From Paractinoplanes abujensis (lineage in GTDB: Bacteria > Actinomycetota > Actinomycetes > Mycobacteriales > Micromonosporaceae), in the NCBI RefSeq assembly GCF_014204895.1, contig NZ_JACHMF010000001.1, positions 5,146,001 through 5,210,000 of the forward strand: a stretch of 64,000 nucleotides of DNA. The letters are read 5' to 3'. Position numbers and translations under genes: made by a program. Of the stretch, positions 1-8,787 are shown piece after piece (positions within the stretch are counted from its first letter, which is position 1; each line of letters begins with the position of its first letter). The notes under the pieces are model-generated. The model ran no database searches and was not told the DNA's origin. It saw only the letters and a program-made list of their open reading frames with translations.

Positions 1-84
1 GAGCACGATCGAGACGGTCGTCTGACTGACGCCGGTCATCCGGGCGATGTCCTGCTGCGTCACCCGCCTGCTGCTGGATGGCAC
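1..84 (-). CDS. LacI-family transcriptional regulator, N-terminal fragment
   Basis: Only the first 28 codons are inside the window; the gene continues off the left edge. The start is GTG at 84, with a GAGGAG ribosome site about ten bases upstream. The visible residues form the LacI headpiece: VTQQDIARMTGVSQTTVS is the helix-turn-helix that inserts into an operator. LacI/GalR proteins usually repress carbohydrate genes in response to a sugar. The gene is divergent from a secreted glycosidase, and two 14-bp dyads lie between them, so it probably controls that enzyme and itself. The effector domain is not visible, so the ligand is unknown. Confidence 0.85.
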   Translation of the reverse strand, partial: MPSSSRRVTQQDIARMTGVSQTTVSIVL

Positions 85-108
85 GTCGGAGTCTCCTCTG
101 TTACGCCG

Positions 109-192
109 CTAATACGCATTAACAAACGTGAACCGATCGTGGGCCACGCTCTCCGTGATCGTCAAGGAAATGCCTGTACTAATACCTATTAG
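109..192. promoter_or_regulatory. Two LacI-type operator half-palindrome pairs
   Basis: Two related 14-bp dyads lie between the LacI regulator and the glycosidase. The box at 179-192 is perfect: CTAATA-CC-TATTAG. The box at 109-122 is imperfect: CTAATA-CG-CATTAA. Their starts are 70 bp apart. LacI dimers bind palindromes of this size, and paired sites can support looping. Function is inferred from position and symmetry. Confidence 0.6.
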
Positions 193-256
193 CGCCTTGA
201 CCGAGGTTGTTAACGATGGCGAAACTTCGGGGCATCCCCTACCTGGAGGTCACCTC

Positions 257-1216
257 GTGGACCGACGATCCCTGCTCCGAGGCACTGCCGGTTTGGCTGG
301 AATTGCCGGACTCGGCGCCTTCCCCGGCTCAGCCCAGGCCGGACCGGCCGGCATGCCCACCTACACCTATCTGCGCGACGCGCTCAAGACACCGCTGCGC
401 TACAACCCGACCGGGGAGTTCATCTTCCCGTGCATCCGCGGCGTCTACGACAAGATCAGCGGCGCCCGCAGCCGCTACTACCTCTACTACGCGCCGCACG
501 AGAAGCCGGGCGGCATCTGCGTGGCCGGGGCCGACTCGCTCAACGGGCCCTTCGCCGAGTACACGAACAACCCGATCATCGACAACGTGCTGCCCAGCAC
601 GACCGTCTCGCACGTGTCCTCACCCCACGTGACGTGGGACAACGCCACCAGGCAGTTCTTCCTCTACTTCCACGGCGAGAACACCACGACCCGCGTCGCG
701 CGCTCCTCCGACGGCCTGACCTTCCGCGACGAGACCCCGATTCTGAGCACGCGGCTGGTCCCCGGCCTGACCGAGACCTCGTACGCCCGGGTCTTCGAGC
801 ACGTGCTGCCCGGACGCGGCAACAAATACACGATGGTCTACATGGGTGTGCTCGGCGGCAGACGGCGCATCTATCACGGCTGGTCGCCGAACGGCTGGGA
901 CGGCTGGCAGTTCGCGCAGACGGCCCTGGTCAACCCCGAACCGGACGGGCTGACCGACATCTCGGGGCCGTCGCTGGTGTTCCGCAACGGCACGGTCTAC
1001 GTCGCCTACCACGGCAACGACGGCAAGATGCGGCTCACCGAGGTCGGTCCGTCGTTCGACCGGGAGAACCACCTGGGCGTCTTCTACTCCCCCGCCGCCT
1101 CCGACAACGGCCGCGCGGCGGCGCCCTCGTTCGGCACCGACGGCGGGGTGCAATACATGTTCTACGAGGCCGGGCCGCGGCTGAACGCCCGCATCTGCAT
1201 CGCCCGCGCCGCCTGA
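257..1216 (+). CDS. Tat-exported five-bladed beta-propeller glycoside hydrolase-like protein
   Basis: A 319-residue protein starting at GTG 257, placed six bases after a GGAGGT site. An ATG at 128 in the same frame lacks a ribosome site and lies in the operator region. The N-terminus is a twin-arginine signal, DRRSLLRG, then a hydrophobic stretch and an A-x-A-like cleavage site near residue 29. The mature part repeats Trp/Tyr-rich blades such as VSSPHVTWDNATRQFFLYF and SSDGLTF, typical of GH43/GH32-like propellers acting on plant or microbial polysaccharide. I cannot place the three catalytic acids, so family and substrate stay open. The adjacent LacI gene suggests sugar-inducible expression. 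Confidence 0.7.
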   Translation: MDRRSLLRGTAGLAGIAGLGAFPGSAQAGPAGMPTYTYLRDALKTPLRYNPTGEFIFPCIRGVYDKISGARSRYYLYYAPHEKPGGICVAGADSLNGPFAEYTNNPIIDNVLPSTTVSHVSSPHVTWDNATRQFFLYFHGENTTTRVARSSDGLTFRDETPILSTRLVPGLTETSYARVFEHVLPGRGNKYTMVYMGVLGGRRRIYHGWSPNGWDGWQFAQTALVNPEPDGLTDISGPSLVFRNGTVYVAYHGNDGKMRLTEVGPSFDRENHLGVFYSPAASDNGRAAAPSFGTDGGVQYMFYEAGPRLNARICIARAA

Positions 1217-1247
1217 TCTGGTTGCCTCGCGGGGCTACCGTCGGTTC

Positions 1248-1835
1248 ATGGCTCCCGTCTCGTACCCGCGCGCCCTGGCGTTGGCCGCCCTCCAAGCAGC
1301 CCTGAGCGGAAGCTGGATCGCCGCCGGCGAACTCACCCCGGCCCGGCGGCGACTGGCCCGCCTCGGTGCGGTCGCCGTGACGACCGGCATCGGCTACGTC
1401 ATCTCCCCGCCGTCGTCGAGCTCGGCGGAGACACCTGACTCGCCGGTCACGCTGCGGCTGGTCGCGCCCGGCTCCGCGAACGCTCTGGGGGTCGCGGCCC
1501 CGGAACTGGCCGGGTCGCCCGACGCCGCGCACCCGACCGGCGACCGCGCCCCGCAGGCCGCTGCCGGGCCATCGCACGGCCTGCTCGACGCGTCCGAGAT
1601 GCTCGACATCAAAGTCCCGTTCGACAAGCGCAAAGCCGTCCTCGGCGCGGCCGTCGTGGCCCTCTCGGCCGGGGCGATCGCCGGCCGCCGCCAGCTGGAG
1701 AAGCGGTGGCTGGCCCGCCTGACCGGCCACGGCCACCCCCACCCGACCCGCGGCCTGGCCGTACGGATGGCCGCCGTCGAATTCGCCGGCCAGTTCGCGC
1801 TGCAACTCGCCGACCGCCGGCGGAACCGCGCCTGA
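1248..1835 (+). CDS. Hypothetical membrane-associated protein
   Basis: A 195-residue protein of unknown function that I do not recognise. An N-terminal hydrophobic stretch (about 8-25), a second near 40-55, and a third near residues 130-148 (VLGAAVVALSAGAIAG) suggest membrane association, with a Pro/Ala/Ser-rich linker (about 55-115) between the last two. The C-terminal 45 residues are Arg-rich and likely cytoplasmic. No clear ribosome site precedes the ATG at 1248; coding is supported by third-position GC bias. It follows the glycosidase by 31 bp and could be co-transcribed with it. Confidence 0.55.
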   Translation: MAPVSYPRALALAALQAALSGSWIAAGELTPARRRLARLGAVAVTTGIGYVISPPSSSSAETPDSPVTLRLVAPGSANALGVAAPELAGSPDAAHPTGDRAPQAAAGPSHGLLDASEMLDIKVPFDKRKAVLGAAVVALSAGAIAGRRQLEKRWLARLTGHGHPHPTRGLAVRMAAVEFAGQFALQLADRRRNRA

Positions 1836-2017
1836 GGCCTGCTTTTGTGGAAGCGCGGAGGGCTGCTGGGCGCACAACGCTGGCCGTCGCCCTGCGGCGC
1901 CGCTGCACCGGCGGACCGCGCCCGACCAGCCGCCGGCGATGCCCTCGGCCTCCACTCATCGGGATGCGGTCCCGTTCGACCGTGCGTCCTACGGCAAACT
2001 CCGTGGAGGACCGGGCG

Positions 2018-2875
2018 ATGAAAACATTGACGCGCAACGTCGTGGAGAACTGGGGCGCGGACGGGGAGCGGTGGCTGTCGGGGTTGCCCGCGCTTGTTGA
2101 CGAAGTGGCGGCGGAATGGGACGTACGGGTCCTGGAGACCTACCCGATGACGTTTCACTGGGTGGCCGCGGCCGTTCGTGCGGATGGCACCCCGGCGGTT
2201 CTCAAGCTGGGTGTGCCGGACGGGCATCTCGACGCCGAGGCGGAAGCGCTGCGGATATTCGACGGGCAGGGGGCCGTACGGCTGCTGGCCGAGAACGCCG
2301 CCAAAGGCGCACTTCTCGTCGAACGTGCCGACCCGGGGACGACATTGACGGTCGCCGACGAGGCCGCGCTGGTCGAAGTGGGTCACCGCCTTCACCGCGT
2401 ACCGGCGGAGAATCGCCATCTGCCGCACCTACGCACGCTGCGCGGGGGTTTCGAGCGGTATCGCGAGGGGCCGATTCCGCGGCGCATGGTGGATCGGGCG
2501 GCCGAACTGTTCGACGACCTCTGCGCCGGCGCGCCGCGGGAAACAGTTCTGCACGGGGACCTGCATCACGGCAATGTGCTGCGCGGACGCGACGGGGAAT
2601 GGCTGGCCATCGACCCGCACGGATGGGTGGGCGATCCCGGCTACGACGGCGGCGCGATGCTCTACAACCCGGATCCGGAACGGCGTGAACCGGAACTTCT
2701 CGCGCTCGTCCCGCGCCGGATCGACATGCTCACGGCGTACGAGGAACGGGAAAGGGTCATCGCCTGGGGCTACGTCATGGGTGTGCTGGCGGAACTGTGG
2801 ACAGTGGAGGCTTCCGGTCAAGCTCGCAGCCGGGCCCTCGACGTGGCGCGCCGGCTGGAACCTTTGCTGGATTAG
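2018..2875 (+). CDS. Aminoglycoside phosphotransferase, APH(6)/hydroxyurea-kinase-like
   Basis: A 285-residue kinase-fold protein resembling streptomycin 6-kinases, which inactivate streptomycin by ATP-dependent phosphorylation. The start is ATG 2018, after GGAGG at 2006-2010. The catalytic loop HGDLHHGN lies at residues 179-186 (catalytic Asp 181), and the metal-binding Asp is about residue 199 in IDPHGWVGDPGYD. The N-lobe Lys of AVLKLG would bind ATP. Length is slightly below the roughly 300 residues of characterised APH(6) enzymes. It could be a housekeeping sugar or metabolite kinase rather than a resistance enzyme. It ends in a 4-base convergent overlap with the MFS gene. Confidence 0.8.
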   Translation: MKTLTRNVVENWGADGERWLSGLPALVDEVAAEWDVRVLETYPMTFHWVAAAVRADGTPAVLKLGVPDGHLDAEAEALRIFDGQGAVRLLAENAAKGALLVERADPGTTLTVADEAALVEVGHRLHRVPAENRHLPHLRTLRGGFERYREGPIPRRMVDRAAELFDDLCAGAPRETVLHGDLHHGNVLRGRDGEWLAIDPHGWVGDPGYDGGAMLYNPDPERREPELLALVPRRIDMLTAYEERERVIAWGYVMGVLAELWTVEASGQARSRALDVARRLEPLLD

Positions 2876-4017
2876 CGGCGCAGCACTGTCGCGCCCAGCG
2901 TCATGACGACCATGAGCCCGACAATGACGCCGAACGATACGGTCAGCGACGACACGTGGGCGATTCCGCCGATGATCCCGGGGGCGATCAGACCGCTTCC
3001 GTACGCGATCCCGGCCACCCCGGCAATGCTGCGCCCCGGGTGTTCGCTGCTGCGCCCGGCCGCCGCGAACACCAGCGGCACCACCACCGCGATCCCGATG
3101 CCGAGCAGGCCGAACCCGGCGATGACCAGCACGACCTGATCGACCAGCACGACCAGCAGCGCGCCGGCCGTGGCCAGCGCGCCGCTGATCCGCACGGTCC
3201 TGACCGGGCCCAGTTTCTGCACGACCCGGTCCCCGCCGAACCGGGCGACCGCCATGCACACCGAGAAGATCGACACGGTGGCGGCGGCGGTCGCTGCGGG
3301 GTGGTGCAGCAGGTCCCGGACGTAGACGGCGGCCCAGTCGAGGCTGGCCCCCTCGGCGAAGACGGCGCACAAGCCGATCAGGCCGATCGGCAGCACGGCC
3401 CGGCTGGGCAGGGCGAACGCCGGCGGCTCGGCCAGCGTCGGGGCGGGCCGGTGCGGCACGATCCCCCAGGAGGCGGCCAGCACGACGACGACCAGCACGG
3501 CCACCGTGATCGCGAAGTGGACCGGCGCGCCCAGCCCCTCGCGGGCCGCGAACGCCGCCACGGCCGAGCCGCCCAGCCCGCCGACGCTCCACCAGCCGTG
3601 GAAACCGGACATGACGGACCGCCCGTACCGCTCCTCGACCAGGACGGCGTGCGCGTTCATGGCCACGTCGGCCAGCCCGGCGGCGGCTCCGTAGCCCACC
3701 AGCGAGACGCAGAGCAGCCACAACGAGGTGGGCAGCGACGGCAGCATCAGCGCGGCGACCCAGGCCAGCATCAGGACCCGTACGAGGGAACGCAGGTCGA
3801 ACCGGTGCACGAGCCGCCCCGACAGCGGCATCGCCAGCAGCGCCCCCACCCCCGGCATGAGCAGCGCGACCCCCAACCCGCCGGGCCCGACCCCGACATG
3901 GTCGGCGATCCACGGCACCCGCGCCGCGAACGTCCCCGTCACCGCCCCGTGCGCCGCGAAAACCGCCGACGTGGCCACCCGCGCCCGCCGCAACCCGGCC
4001 ACCTCAGTACTGATCAC
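2872..4017 (-). CDS. MFS transporter, YbjJ-like
   Basis: A 381-residue major facilitator protein with about twelve hydrophobic segments. The stretch DVAMNAHAVLVEERYGRSVM followed by FHGWWSVGG in the fourth and fifth helices recalls the YbjJ-type subfamily, often annotated as drug or sugar-derivative exporters. The start is GTG 4017 (AGGA just upstream). Substrate is unknown. Its stop overlaps that of the APH gene (TTAG, 2872-2875), so transcription from each gene runs into the other. Confidence 0.8.
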   Translation of the reverse strand: MISTEVAGLRRARVATSAVFAAHGAVTGTFAARVPWIADHVGVGPGGLGVALLMPGVGALLAMPLSGRLVHRFDLRSLVRVLMLAWVAALMLPSLPTSLWLLCVSLVGYGAAAGLADVAMNAHAVLVEERYGRSVMSGFHGWWSVGGLGGSAVAAFAAREGLGAPVHFAITVAVLVVVVLAASWGIVPHRPAPTLAEPPAFALPSRAVLPIGLIGLCAVFAEGASLDWAAVYVRDLLHHPAATAAATVSIFSVCMAVARFGGDRVVQKLGPVRTVRISGALATAGALLVVLVDQVVLVIAGFGLLGIGIAVVVPLVFAAAGRSSEHPGRSIAGVAGIAYGSGLIAPGIIGGIAHVSSLTVSFGVIVGLMVVMTLGATVLRR

Positions 4018-4044
4018 GTTCCTGACAGTAGGCGAAGCGGCACC

Positions 4045-5394
4045 CTACGAGGGGCCCGCCTCGGGCCCGTCCTGCGACGAGATGGCCGTCGACACCAACG
4101 CCGGCGAAACGGGCTCCGCCACTACCTCCTCGGGCGACCGGAGACGCGGTGGCGCCTGCATCCACGGCTTGAGATTCTGCAGAACCTGCTGATAGAAATC
4201 GTCGACGGCGTCGAGCACCGAGTCGATGAACGACCCGCGCCCGGTCCCCCTCTTCGTGCCGGCCGTGGAGTTCGCGGCCACGCGGAAGGCTTTCAGCTCC
4301 TTCGCCGGGTCACTGATCAAAAGACCAGGATTTTCCCGTACGGCCTTGAGCAGCTCGGCATTTCCGGGACCACGCGAATAGGCCGCGAACGATTCGAGCC
4401 GCACACTCTCGGGCGCCTGCTTCAGCTGCCGCACCAACCAGTTCACCCGCGTCGTGGGCCGGCCTTCGCGAGGCGCGTCGACGTCGACGTGGCAGGTAAT
4501 TTTCGCCGCCCGCACATCAGCCGTGATGTAGAGCGCACCGACCGCGCCGGGAATCCGAAGGCCCGCAGTCATGGCGCCGGTCGAGGTCAACTGAGCCACC
4601 AGGGCCTGCGTCCGGACCGCTGGTTCGGCCAATTCCCGGCGGGTGAGGGCGGGAACGATTTCAGTGCCCAGGCCTCGGCCGAGTTTGAGACCGGCGTACC
4701 GCACGAGCGCGTCGAATCGCCCGACCACGTCGGCCGCCGCGGCATCATTGGCGCGCAACGTGCCCGCGCCGACCGACTCCCGGAGGGTCACCCAGTTCGG
4801 ACCCATGTCGCTGAACTCGAGGGCCCCCGATTTCGGGTGCTCCAGATATCGGATCAGCTCGCCCAGCACCCACGCCTGGTCCGGATCCGCGACGCCGCGA
4901 TACTCCTTTTGCATCACCGCGGTGGTGAGGACCTCCGACCAGGGCAGGTGATGCAGAGCGACCTTCTTGAGGCGTCGTTTGTCGACCGCCGTCGGGTGCT
5001 GGCCGGGTACGGGCGGAATCTGGTTCGAGATGGTGATGACCGCATCGAAGCCCTGCTCGCGGGCGACATCGAGATAGTTCTCGAGCTGGTCGGCCTTCAG
5101 GTCGTTGCTGCCGGTTTTGACTTCGACCAGCGCGGTCCACTCCCGTTGACCGCGGGACACGCGAATGAGCCCGTCCGGGAAGACCTTCGCGTCCCCGAGT
5201 TTGAACGGCACCTCGATATACGTCTGGACGGCGCCGGCCGGAGCGCCCAGTGGTTGCGTCAAGGCCCGGCCGAATTCCCGGACCGCGCACATCACCGCCA
5301 GAAGCGCCGACGTGGCCCGCCGCTCCTGCTCGTCGGCGCCGTTGATGCCCGACGTAGGAATGAGTCGCGCGGCCAGCCAGGTGTCTTCACTCAT
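4045..5394 (-). CDS. PD-(D/E)XK nuclease-like protein of unknown function
   Basis: A 449-residue soluble protein, ATG 5394 behind a GGGGG ribosome site. Residues about 65-130 read like a PD-(D/E)XK nuclease core: an acidic residue in FPDGLIRV, then the strand TALVEVKTG carrying the E-x-K pair, then KADQLENYLDVAREQGFDAVITIS, which fits the helix-strand that follows in this fold. The rest (about 200-400) is a mixed alpha/beta region I do not recognise, then a Pro-rich tail. Such domains occur in repair, restriction and anti-phage proteins. I infer a nuclease fold but cannot tell whether it is active. No methylase or specificity gene is adjacent. Confidence 0.6.
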   Translation of the reverse strand: MSEDTWLAARLIPTSGINGADEQERRATSALLAVMCAVREFGRALTQPLGAPAGAVQTYIEVPFKLGDAKVFPDGLIRVSRGQREWTALVEVKTGSNDLKADQLENYLDVAREQGFDAVITISNQIPPVPGQHPTAVDKRRLKKVALHHLPWSEVLTTAVMQKEYRGVADPDQAWVLGELIRYLEHPKSGALEFSDMGPNWVTLRESVGAGTLRANDAAAADVVGRFDALVRYAGLKLGRGLGTEIVPALTRRELAEPAVRTQALVAQLTSTGAMTAGLRIPGAVGALYITADVRAAKITCHVDVDAPREGRPTTRVNWLVRQLKQAPESVRLESFAAYSRGPGNAELLKAVRENPGLLISDPAKELKAFRVAANSTAGTKRGTGRGSFIDSVLDAVDDFYQQVLQNLKPWMQAPPRLRSPEEVVAEPVSPALVSTAISSQDGPEAGPS

Positions 5395-5560
5395 CAGTCA
5401 CCCCCTGTCATGAAACGTGCACGAAGGCTACGCCCGGTAACGCCTCGCGATCGGATCGAACGACGCGTCGATCAGTCACGGAATTCGACCGTCCGTCCAC
5501 TGACGACAAGCTGTTAGCTGGGCTTTTCCGGATCCGGGGGCGAGTGCCGATCGGACTCCG

Positions 5561-5573
5561 GCATTCGGAATGC
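5561..5573. promoter_or_regulatory. 13-bp perfect palindrome upstream of the VOC gene
   Basis: GCATTC-G-GAATGC is a perfect 6-1-6 inverted repeat in the divergent gap between the PD-(D/E)XK-like gene and the VOC gene, about 70 bases before the VOC start. It could be an operator for a dimeric repressor. There is no regulator gene next to it. Confidence 0.35.
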
Positions 5574-5641
5574 AGAAATACGGGGCTGCGGGGTCGCGTA
5601 CGGGTGGGAATGTCGGTTGAATGACCGGAGGCCGGTTAGTG

Positions 5642-6055
5642 ATGGGAATGGGGGCTGTTGTGCCGCTTCGGAGTCGGAAGCAATGGTGGGGCGTGACGTT
5701 GGACGCGCCGGACGGGGTGGCACTGGGGCGGTTTTATTCGCGGCTGCTCGACTGGAAGTTCTATCCGGCCGACAACGGGCTCGGCGGGGCCGTCGCGCCG
5801 TCCGAGCAGGCCGGGTTCAATCTGGGGTTTCAGACCGAGGAGCATTATGTGCGGCCGGTGTGGCCCGCCGAGCCGGGAAAGCCGCAGATGAGCATGCACC
5901 TGGAGATCGAAGTGGACGATCTGGAGGCGGCCGTGGCGCACGCGGTGGGTGTGGGCGCCACCGTGGCCGAATTTCAGCCGCAGAAGACGGTGCGCGTGAT
6001 GCTCGACCCGGCGGGACATCCGTTCTGTTTGTATCTGGACGAGAGCGAGCTCTAG
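5642..6055 (+). CDS. VOC-family (glyoxalase/dioxygenase-like) protein
   Basis: A 137-residue single-module vicinal-oxygen-chelate protein. The start ATG 5642 is ten bases after GGAGG; an in-frame ATG at 5621 lies upstream of that site. FYSRLLDWKFY near residue 30 and the C-terminal MLDPAGHPFCLYL are the usual first and last strands of the betaalphabetabetabeta repeat. VOC proteins include glyoxalases, bleomycin-binding proteins and extradiol dioxygenases; the role here is not predictable. It ends in a CTAG convergent overlap (6052-6055) with the methyltransferase gene. Confidence 0.75.
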   Translation: MGMGAVVPLRSRKQWWGVTLDAPDGVALGRFYSRLLDWKFYPADNGLGGAVAPSEQAGFNLGFQTEEHYVRPVWPAEPGKPQMSMHLEIEVDDLEAAVAHAVGVGATVAEFQPQKTVRVMLDPAGHPFCLYLDESEL

Positions 6056-6642
6056 GCGAAGGTGAACAGCTGAAGGCCGGGCACGAACGGTTCGGGCGGC
6101 CGGCGCAGGCGGTGCAGCCCGACCCGGAAACGGGCGTCCGGCGGTTCGTGGAAGGCGAGCTCGTCGAAACCGTTCCCGGCGAAGACGTCGCGCACCTCGG
6201 CGGCCCCGGAACCGGCGCGGGTCCACACGACCGTGCCGCCGGGGGCGAGCAGCGTGGGCAGGGCCTCGATGGTGCGGCGCGTGTCGGCGTACGGGATGTT
6301 GCCGAAGACGCCGCAGGCGAGCAGGACGTCGGCGGGGGCCACGGCGGCGTACGGGTCGGTCATGCCCGCGTCGCCCGTCACCACCGTGACGCCCTCGGGG
6401 GCCGACTGCCGGGCGCGTCCGGCCAGCAGCGGATCCCACTCGACCAGCACGGCCCGGGAACCGGCGGGCAGTAACGGCAGGATGTCGCGGCCGTCGCCGG
6501 CGCACATGCTGATCACGCGGCGGGGGCGGTCGAGCAGTGGGCGCAGGCAGTCCTGCACCACCGCGAGCCGCCGGGCCAGCGACGAGCCGGGGATGTCGTA
6601 CTCGTCGTGCCAGCGCACCCAGTCCCGTGTCACGCGAGTCAT
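6052..6642 (-). CDS. Class I SAM-dependent methyltransferase
   Basis: A 196-residue protein. VISMCAGDGRDIL at about 43-55 is the glycine-rich SAM-binding loop (motif I), VLVEWDP the acidic second strand, and VTGDAGMTDPY the motif near the adenine pocket. The substrate is unknown. Its terminal codons overlap the VOC gene stop. A GC-rich hairpin just upstream belongs to the symporter gene, so this gene likely has its own promoter. Confidence 0.75.
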   Translation of the reverse strand: MTRVTRDWVRWHDEYDIPGSSLARRLAVVQDCLRPLLDRPRRVISMCAGDGRDILPLLPAGSRAVLVEWDPLLAGRARQSAPEGVTVVTGDAGMTDPYAAVAPADVLLACGVFGNIPYADTRRTIEALPTLLAPGGTVVWTRAGSGAAEVRDVFAGNGFDELAFHEPPDARFRVGLHRLRRPPEPFVPGLQLFTFA

Positions 6643-6651
6643 TGAACACGA

Positions 6652-6684
6652 AGACGCCGCGCCCGGACGAGGGACGCGGCGTCT
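6652..6684 (-). terminator. Hairpin terminator after the symporter gene
   Basis: Ten-base perfect stem AGACGCCGCG / CGCGGCGTCT with a 13-base loop, 22 bases downstream of the symporter stop on the minus strand. It separates the symporter from the methyltransferase gene. No strong U-run follows, as is common in high-GC actinomycetes. Confidence 0.6.
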
Positions 6685-6705
6685 CCTAGGAGCGGGCCAG
6701 GTCTG

Positions 6706-8352
6706 CTAGGTGGACGACGTGTGGTCGACGGTCGCGGCCACGTCCCGGTCGATGCGGGGGTCGCCCTCGTCGGCGAAGTAGTCGTCCCGGGTGGTGCCGT
6801 CCACGCCGTCCGGGGTCTTGGCCGCCCGCAGGATCAGCGTCACGATCACCGCGACCAGCAGGTTCAGGATCACGGTGACGAAGCCGACGTAGATCGTGCG
6901 CTTGGTGTCGAAGCCGAAGTCGGACAGCGGGAACGCCGAGCCGCCGAAGTGGGCCCGGCCGGTGGCCGCGTTCGGGATCTGCCACAGCATCCACATCGAC
7001 AGGCCCATGCCGACGGCCCAGCCCGCGATCAGCCCGCCGCGGTGCAGCCAGCGGGTGAACAGGCCGAGCGCCACCGCGGGCGCGGTCTGCAGGATGATGA
7101 TGCCGCCGATCAACTGCAGGTCGATGGAGAACTGCGGGTCGAGGAAGACGATGCAGGCGACCGCGCCGACCTTCACCACCAGCGAGGTGATCTTCGAGAC
7201 GCGCGCCTCCTGGGCCGGCGACGCGTCCTTGCGCAGGTACTCCTTGTAGATGTTGCGGGTGAACAGGTTGGCCGCGGCGATCGACATGATCGCGGCCGGC
7301 ACCAGCGCGCCGATGCCGATCGCGGCGAACGCGACACCCGCGAACCACGCCGGGAACTGCATGTCGAAGAGCAGCGGCACGACGGTGTTGCTGTCCACCT
7401 TGCCGGTCGCGGGGTCGGTGATCGGCTTGACGCCGGAGGCGATGGCCGCGTAGCCGAGCAGCGCGAGCAGGCCGAGCAGGAAGCTGTAGGCGGGCAGGGC
7501 CGACATGTTCCGCTTGATCACGTTGCGGTTCTTGCTGGCCAGCACGCCGGTGATGCTGTGCGGGTAGAGGAACAGCGCCAGCGCCGATCCGAGGGCCAGC
7601 GTGATGTATTGGACCTGGTTGTTGGCATTGAGCGTGATGCCGTCGCCGGGCGCCGGTGACGCGTCGAACTTGGCCTGGGCCGCGTCGAAGATGCTGCCCC
7701 AGCCGCCCAGCTTGTAGGGCAGGTAGATGACCGCGACCAGGATCACGATGTAGATCAGCGTGTCCTTGACGAAGGCGATCAGCGCCGGGGCGCGCAGTCC
7801 CGACTGATACGTGTACGCGGCGAGGATCGCGAACGCGATGATGATCGGCGCGTGCCGGGCGATCACGCTCTCGCCGGTCACGCCCATCGTCTTGAGCACG
7901 GCCTCGATGCCCACGAGCTGCAGGGCGATGTACGGCATGGTGGCGACGATGCCCGTGATGGCGACCAGCAGGGCCAGCGTGGGCGAGCCGAACCTCGTAC
8001 GGACGAAGTCGGCCGGGGTGACGAAGCCGTGCCGGTGGGAAACCGACCAGAGCCGGATCAGGATCAGGAAGAACAGCGGGTAGATGACGATCGTGTACGG
8101 GACCGCGAAGAACCCGGCCGCGCCGGCGCCGAAGATCAGGGCGGGCACGGCGACGAACGTGTACGCCGTGTAGAGGTCGCCACCGACCAGGAACCAGGTG
8201 ATCCATCCGCCGAAGCTGCGGCCGCCCAGGCCCCACTCGTCGAGGTGCTCCATGTTCTGCGGCGCCCGCCACCGCGCCGCGACGAAGCCCATGCCGCTGA
8301 CCAGCAGGAAGAGGAGGGTGAAGACGACGATCTCGGTGACGTGGTCGCTCAT
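6706..8352 (-). CDS. Solute:sodium symporter (MctP-type monocarboxylate permease-like)
   Basis: A 548-residue polytopic membrane protein with about thirteen hydrophobic helices, as expected for the SSS family. WGLGGRSFGGWITWFLVGGDLYT near residue 40 and the Na+-site region AAIMSIAAANLFTRNIYKEY (about 350-370) are characteristic. It resembles bacterial permeases such as Rhizobium MctP that take up lactate, pyruvate or amino acids with Na+. The DUF3311 gene ends 5 bp before its start, and its ribosome site GAGGTGA lies in that gene's last codons, so the two are translated as a pair. Confidence 0.85.
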   Translation of the reverse strand: MSDHVTEIVVFTLLFLLVSGMGFVAARWRAPQNMEHLDEWGLGGRSFGGWITWFLVGGDLYTAYTFVAVPALIFGAGAAGFFAVPYTIVIYPLFFLILIRLWSVSHRHGFVTPADFVRTRFGSPTLALLVAITGIVATMPYIALQLVGIEAVLKTMGVTGESVIARHAPIIIAFAILAAYTYQSGLRAPALIAFVKDTLIYIVILVAVIYLPYKLGGWGSIFDAAQAKFDASPAPGDGITLNANNQVQYITLALGSALALFLYPHSITGVLASKNRNVIKRNMSALPAYSFLLGLLALLGYAAIASGVKPITDPATGKVDSNTVVPLLFDMQFPAWFAGVAFAAIGIGALVPAAIMSIAAANLFTRNIYKEYLRKDASPAQEARVSKITSLVVKVGAVACIVFLDPQFSIDLQLIGGIIILQTAPAVALGLFTRWLHRGGLIAGWAVGMGLSMWMLWQIPNAATGRAHFGGSAFPLSDFGFDTKRTIYVGFVTVILNLLVAVIVTLILRAAKTPDGVDGTTRDDYFADEGDPRIDRDVAATVDHTSST

Positions 8353-8356
8353 CGGG

Positions 8357-8584
8357 TCACCTCTTCTTCGTCATCTGGTAGATGAGCGAGGTCGTGGCCA
8401 CGCCGACGAGGATGAAGAGGAACTGCAGCCAGTAGAAGGCCGGGAAACCCCACAACCGGGGCGAGTCGTGATTGAACAAAGGGGTCAGCACGGGCAGCAC
8501 GATGGGGATGACCAGCAGCCAGTTCCACGGGCTGCGATCGCTGCGGGCTGCGGGCACTGCTTTCGGCGTCTCGGGCTCCGCCAT
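8357..8584 (-). CDS. DUF3311 small membrane protein, symporter partner
   Basis: A 75-residue protein with two predicted membrane helices (about 20-36 and 47-68) and a basic C-terminus (TKKR). DUF3311 proteins usually precede solute:sodium symporters and are thought to act as an accessory subunit, like the small YhjT/DUF997-type partners. Spacing to the symporter is minimal, so it is the first gene of a two-gene operon whose promoter would lie at about 8590-8700. Confidence 0.8.
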   Translation of the reverse strand: MAEPETPKAVPAARSDRSPWNWLLVIPIVLPVLTPLFNHDSPRLWGFPAFYWLQFLFILVGVATTSLIYQMTKKR

Positions 8585-8787
8585 CAGCCGTACCTCCTGG
8601 TAACTGTGGAGACGGTCACAGTCACGCTAACGACACACGCCCGTTACAAGCGATCATCGTGCGCCGAGCGGTTTACGACCTGCGCCCAACGGCGATCGGC
8701 GAGGATCGCCACGGCTCGATGCCCGTACGGCCGTGGACGGTACGATCACCGCACCACTGAGGACGCGTACGGGTGAGAGGTTGTCGC

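Noticed and set aside
2797-5517. Plus-strand open frame antisense to the MFS and PD-(D/E)XK-like genes
   Set aside because: Composition is Gln/His/Pro/Arg repeats typical of GC-rich antisense; the minus-strand proteins are well supported.
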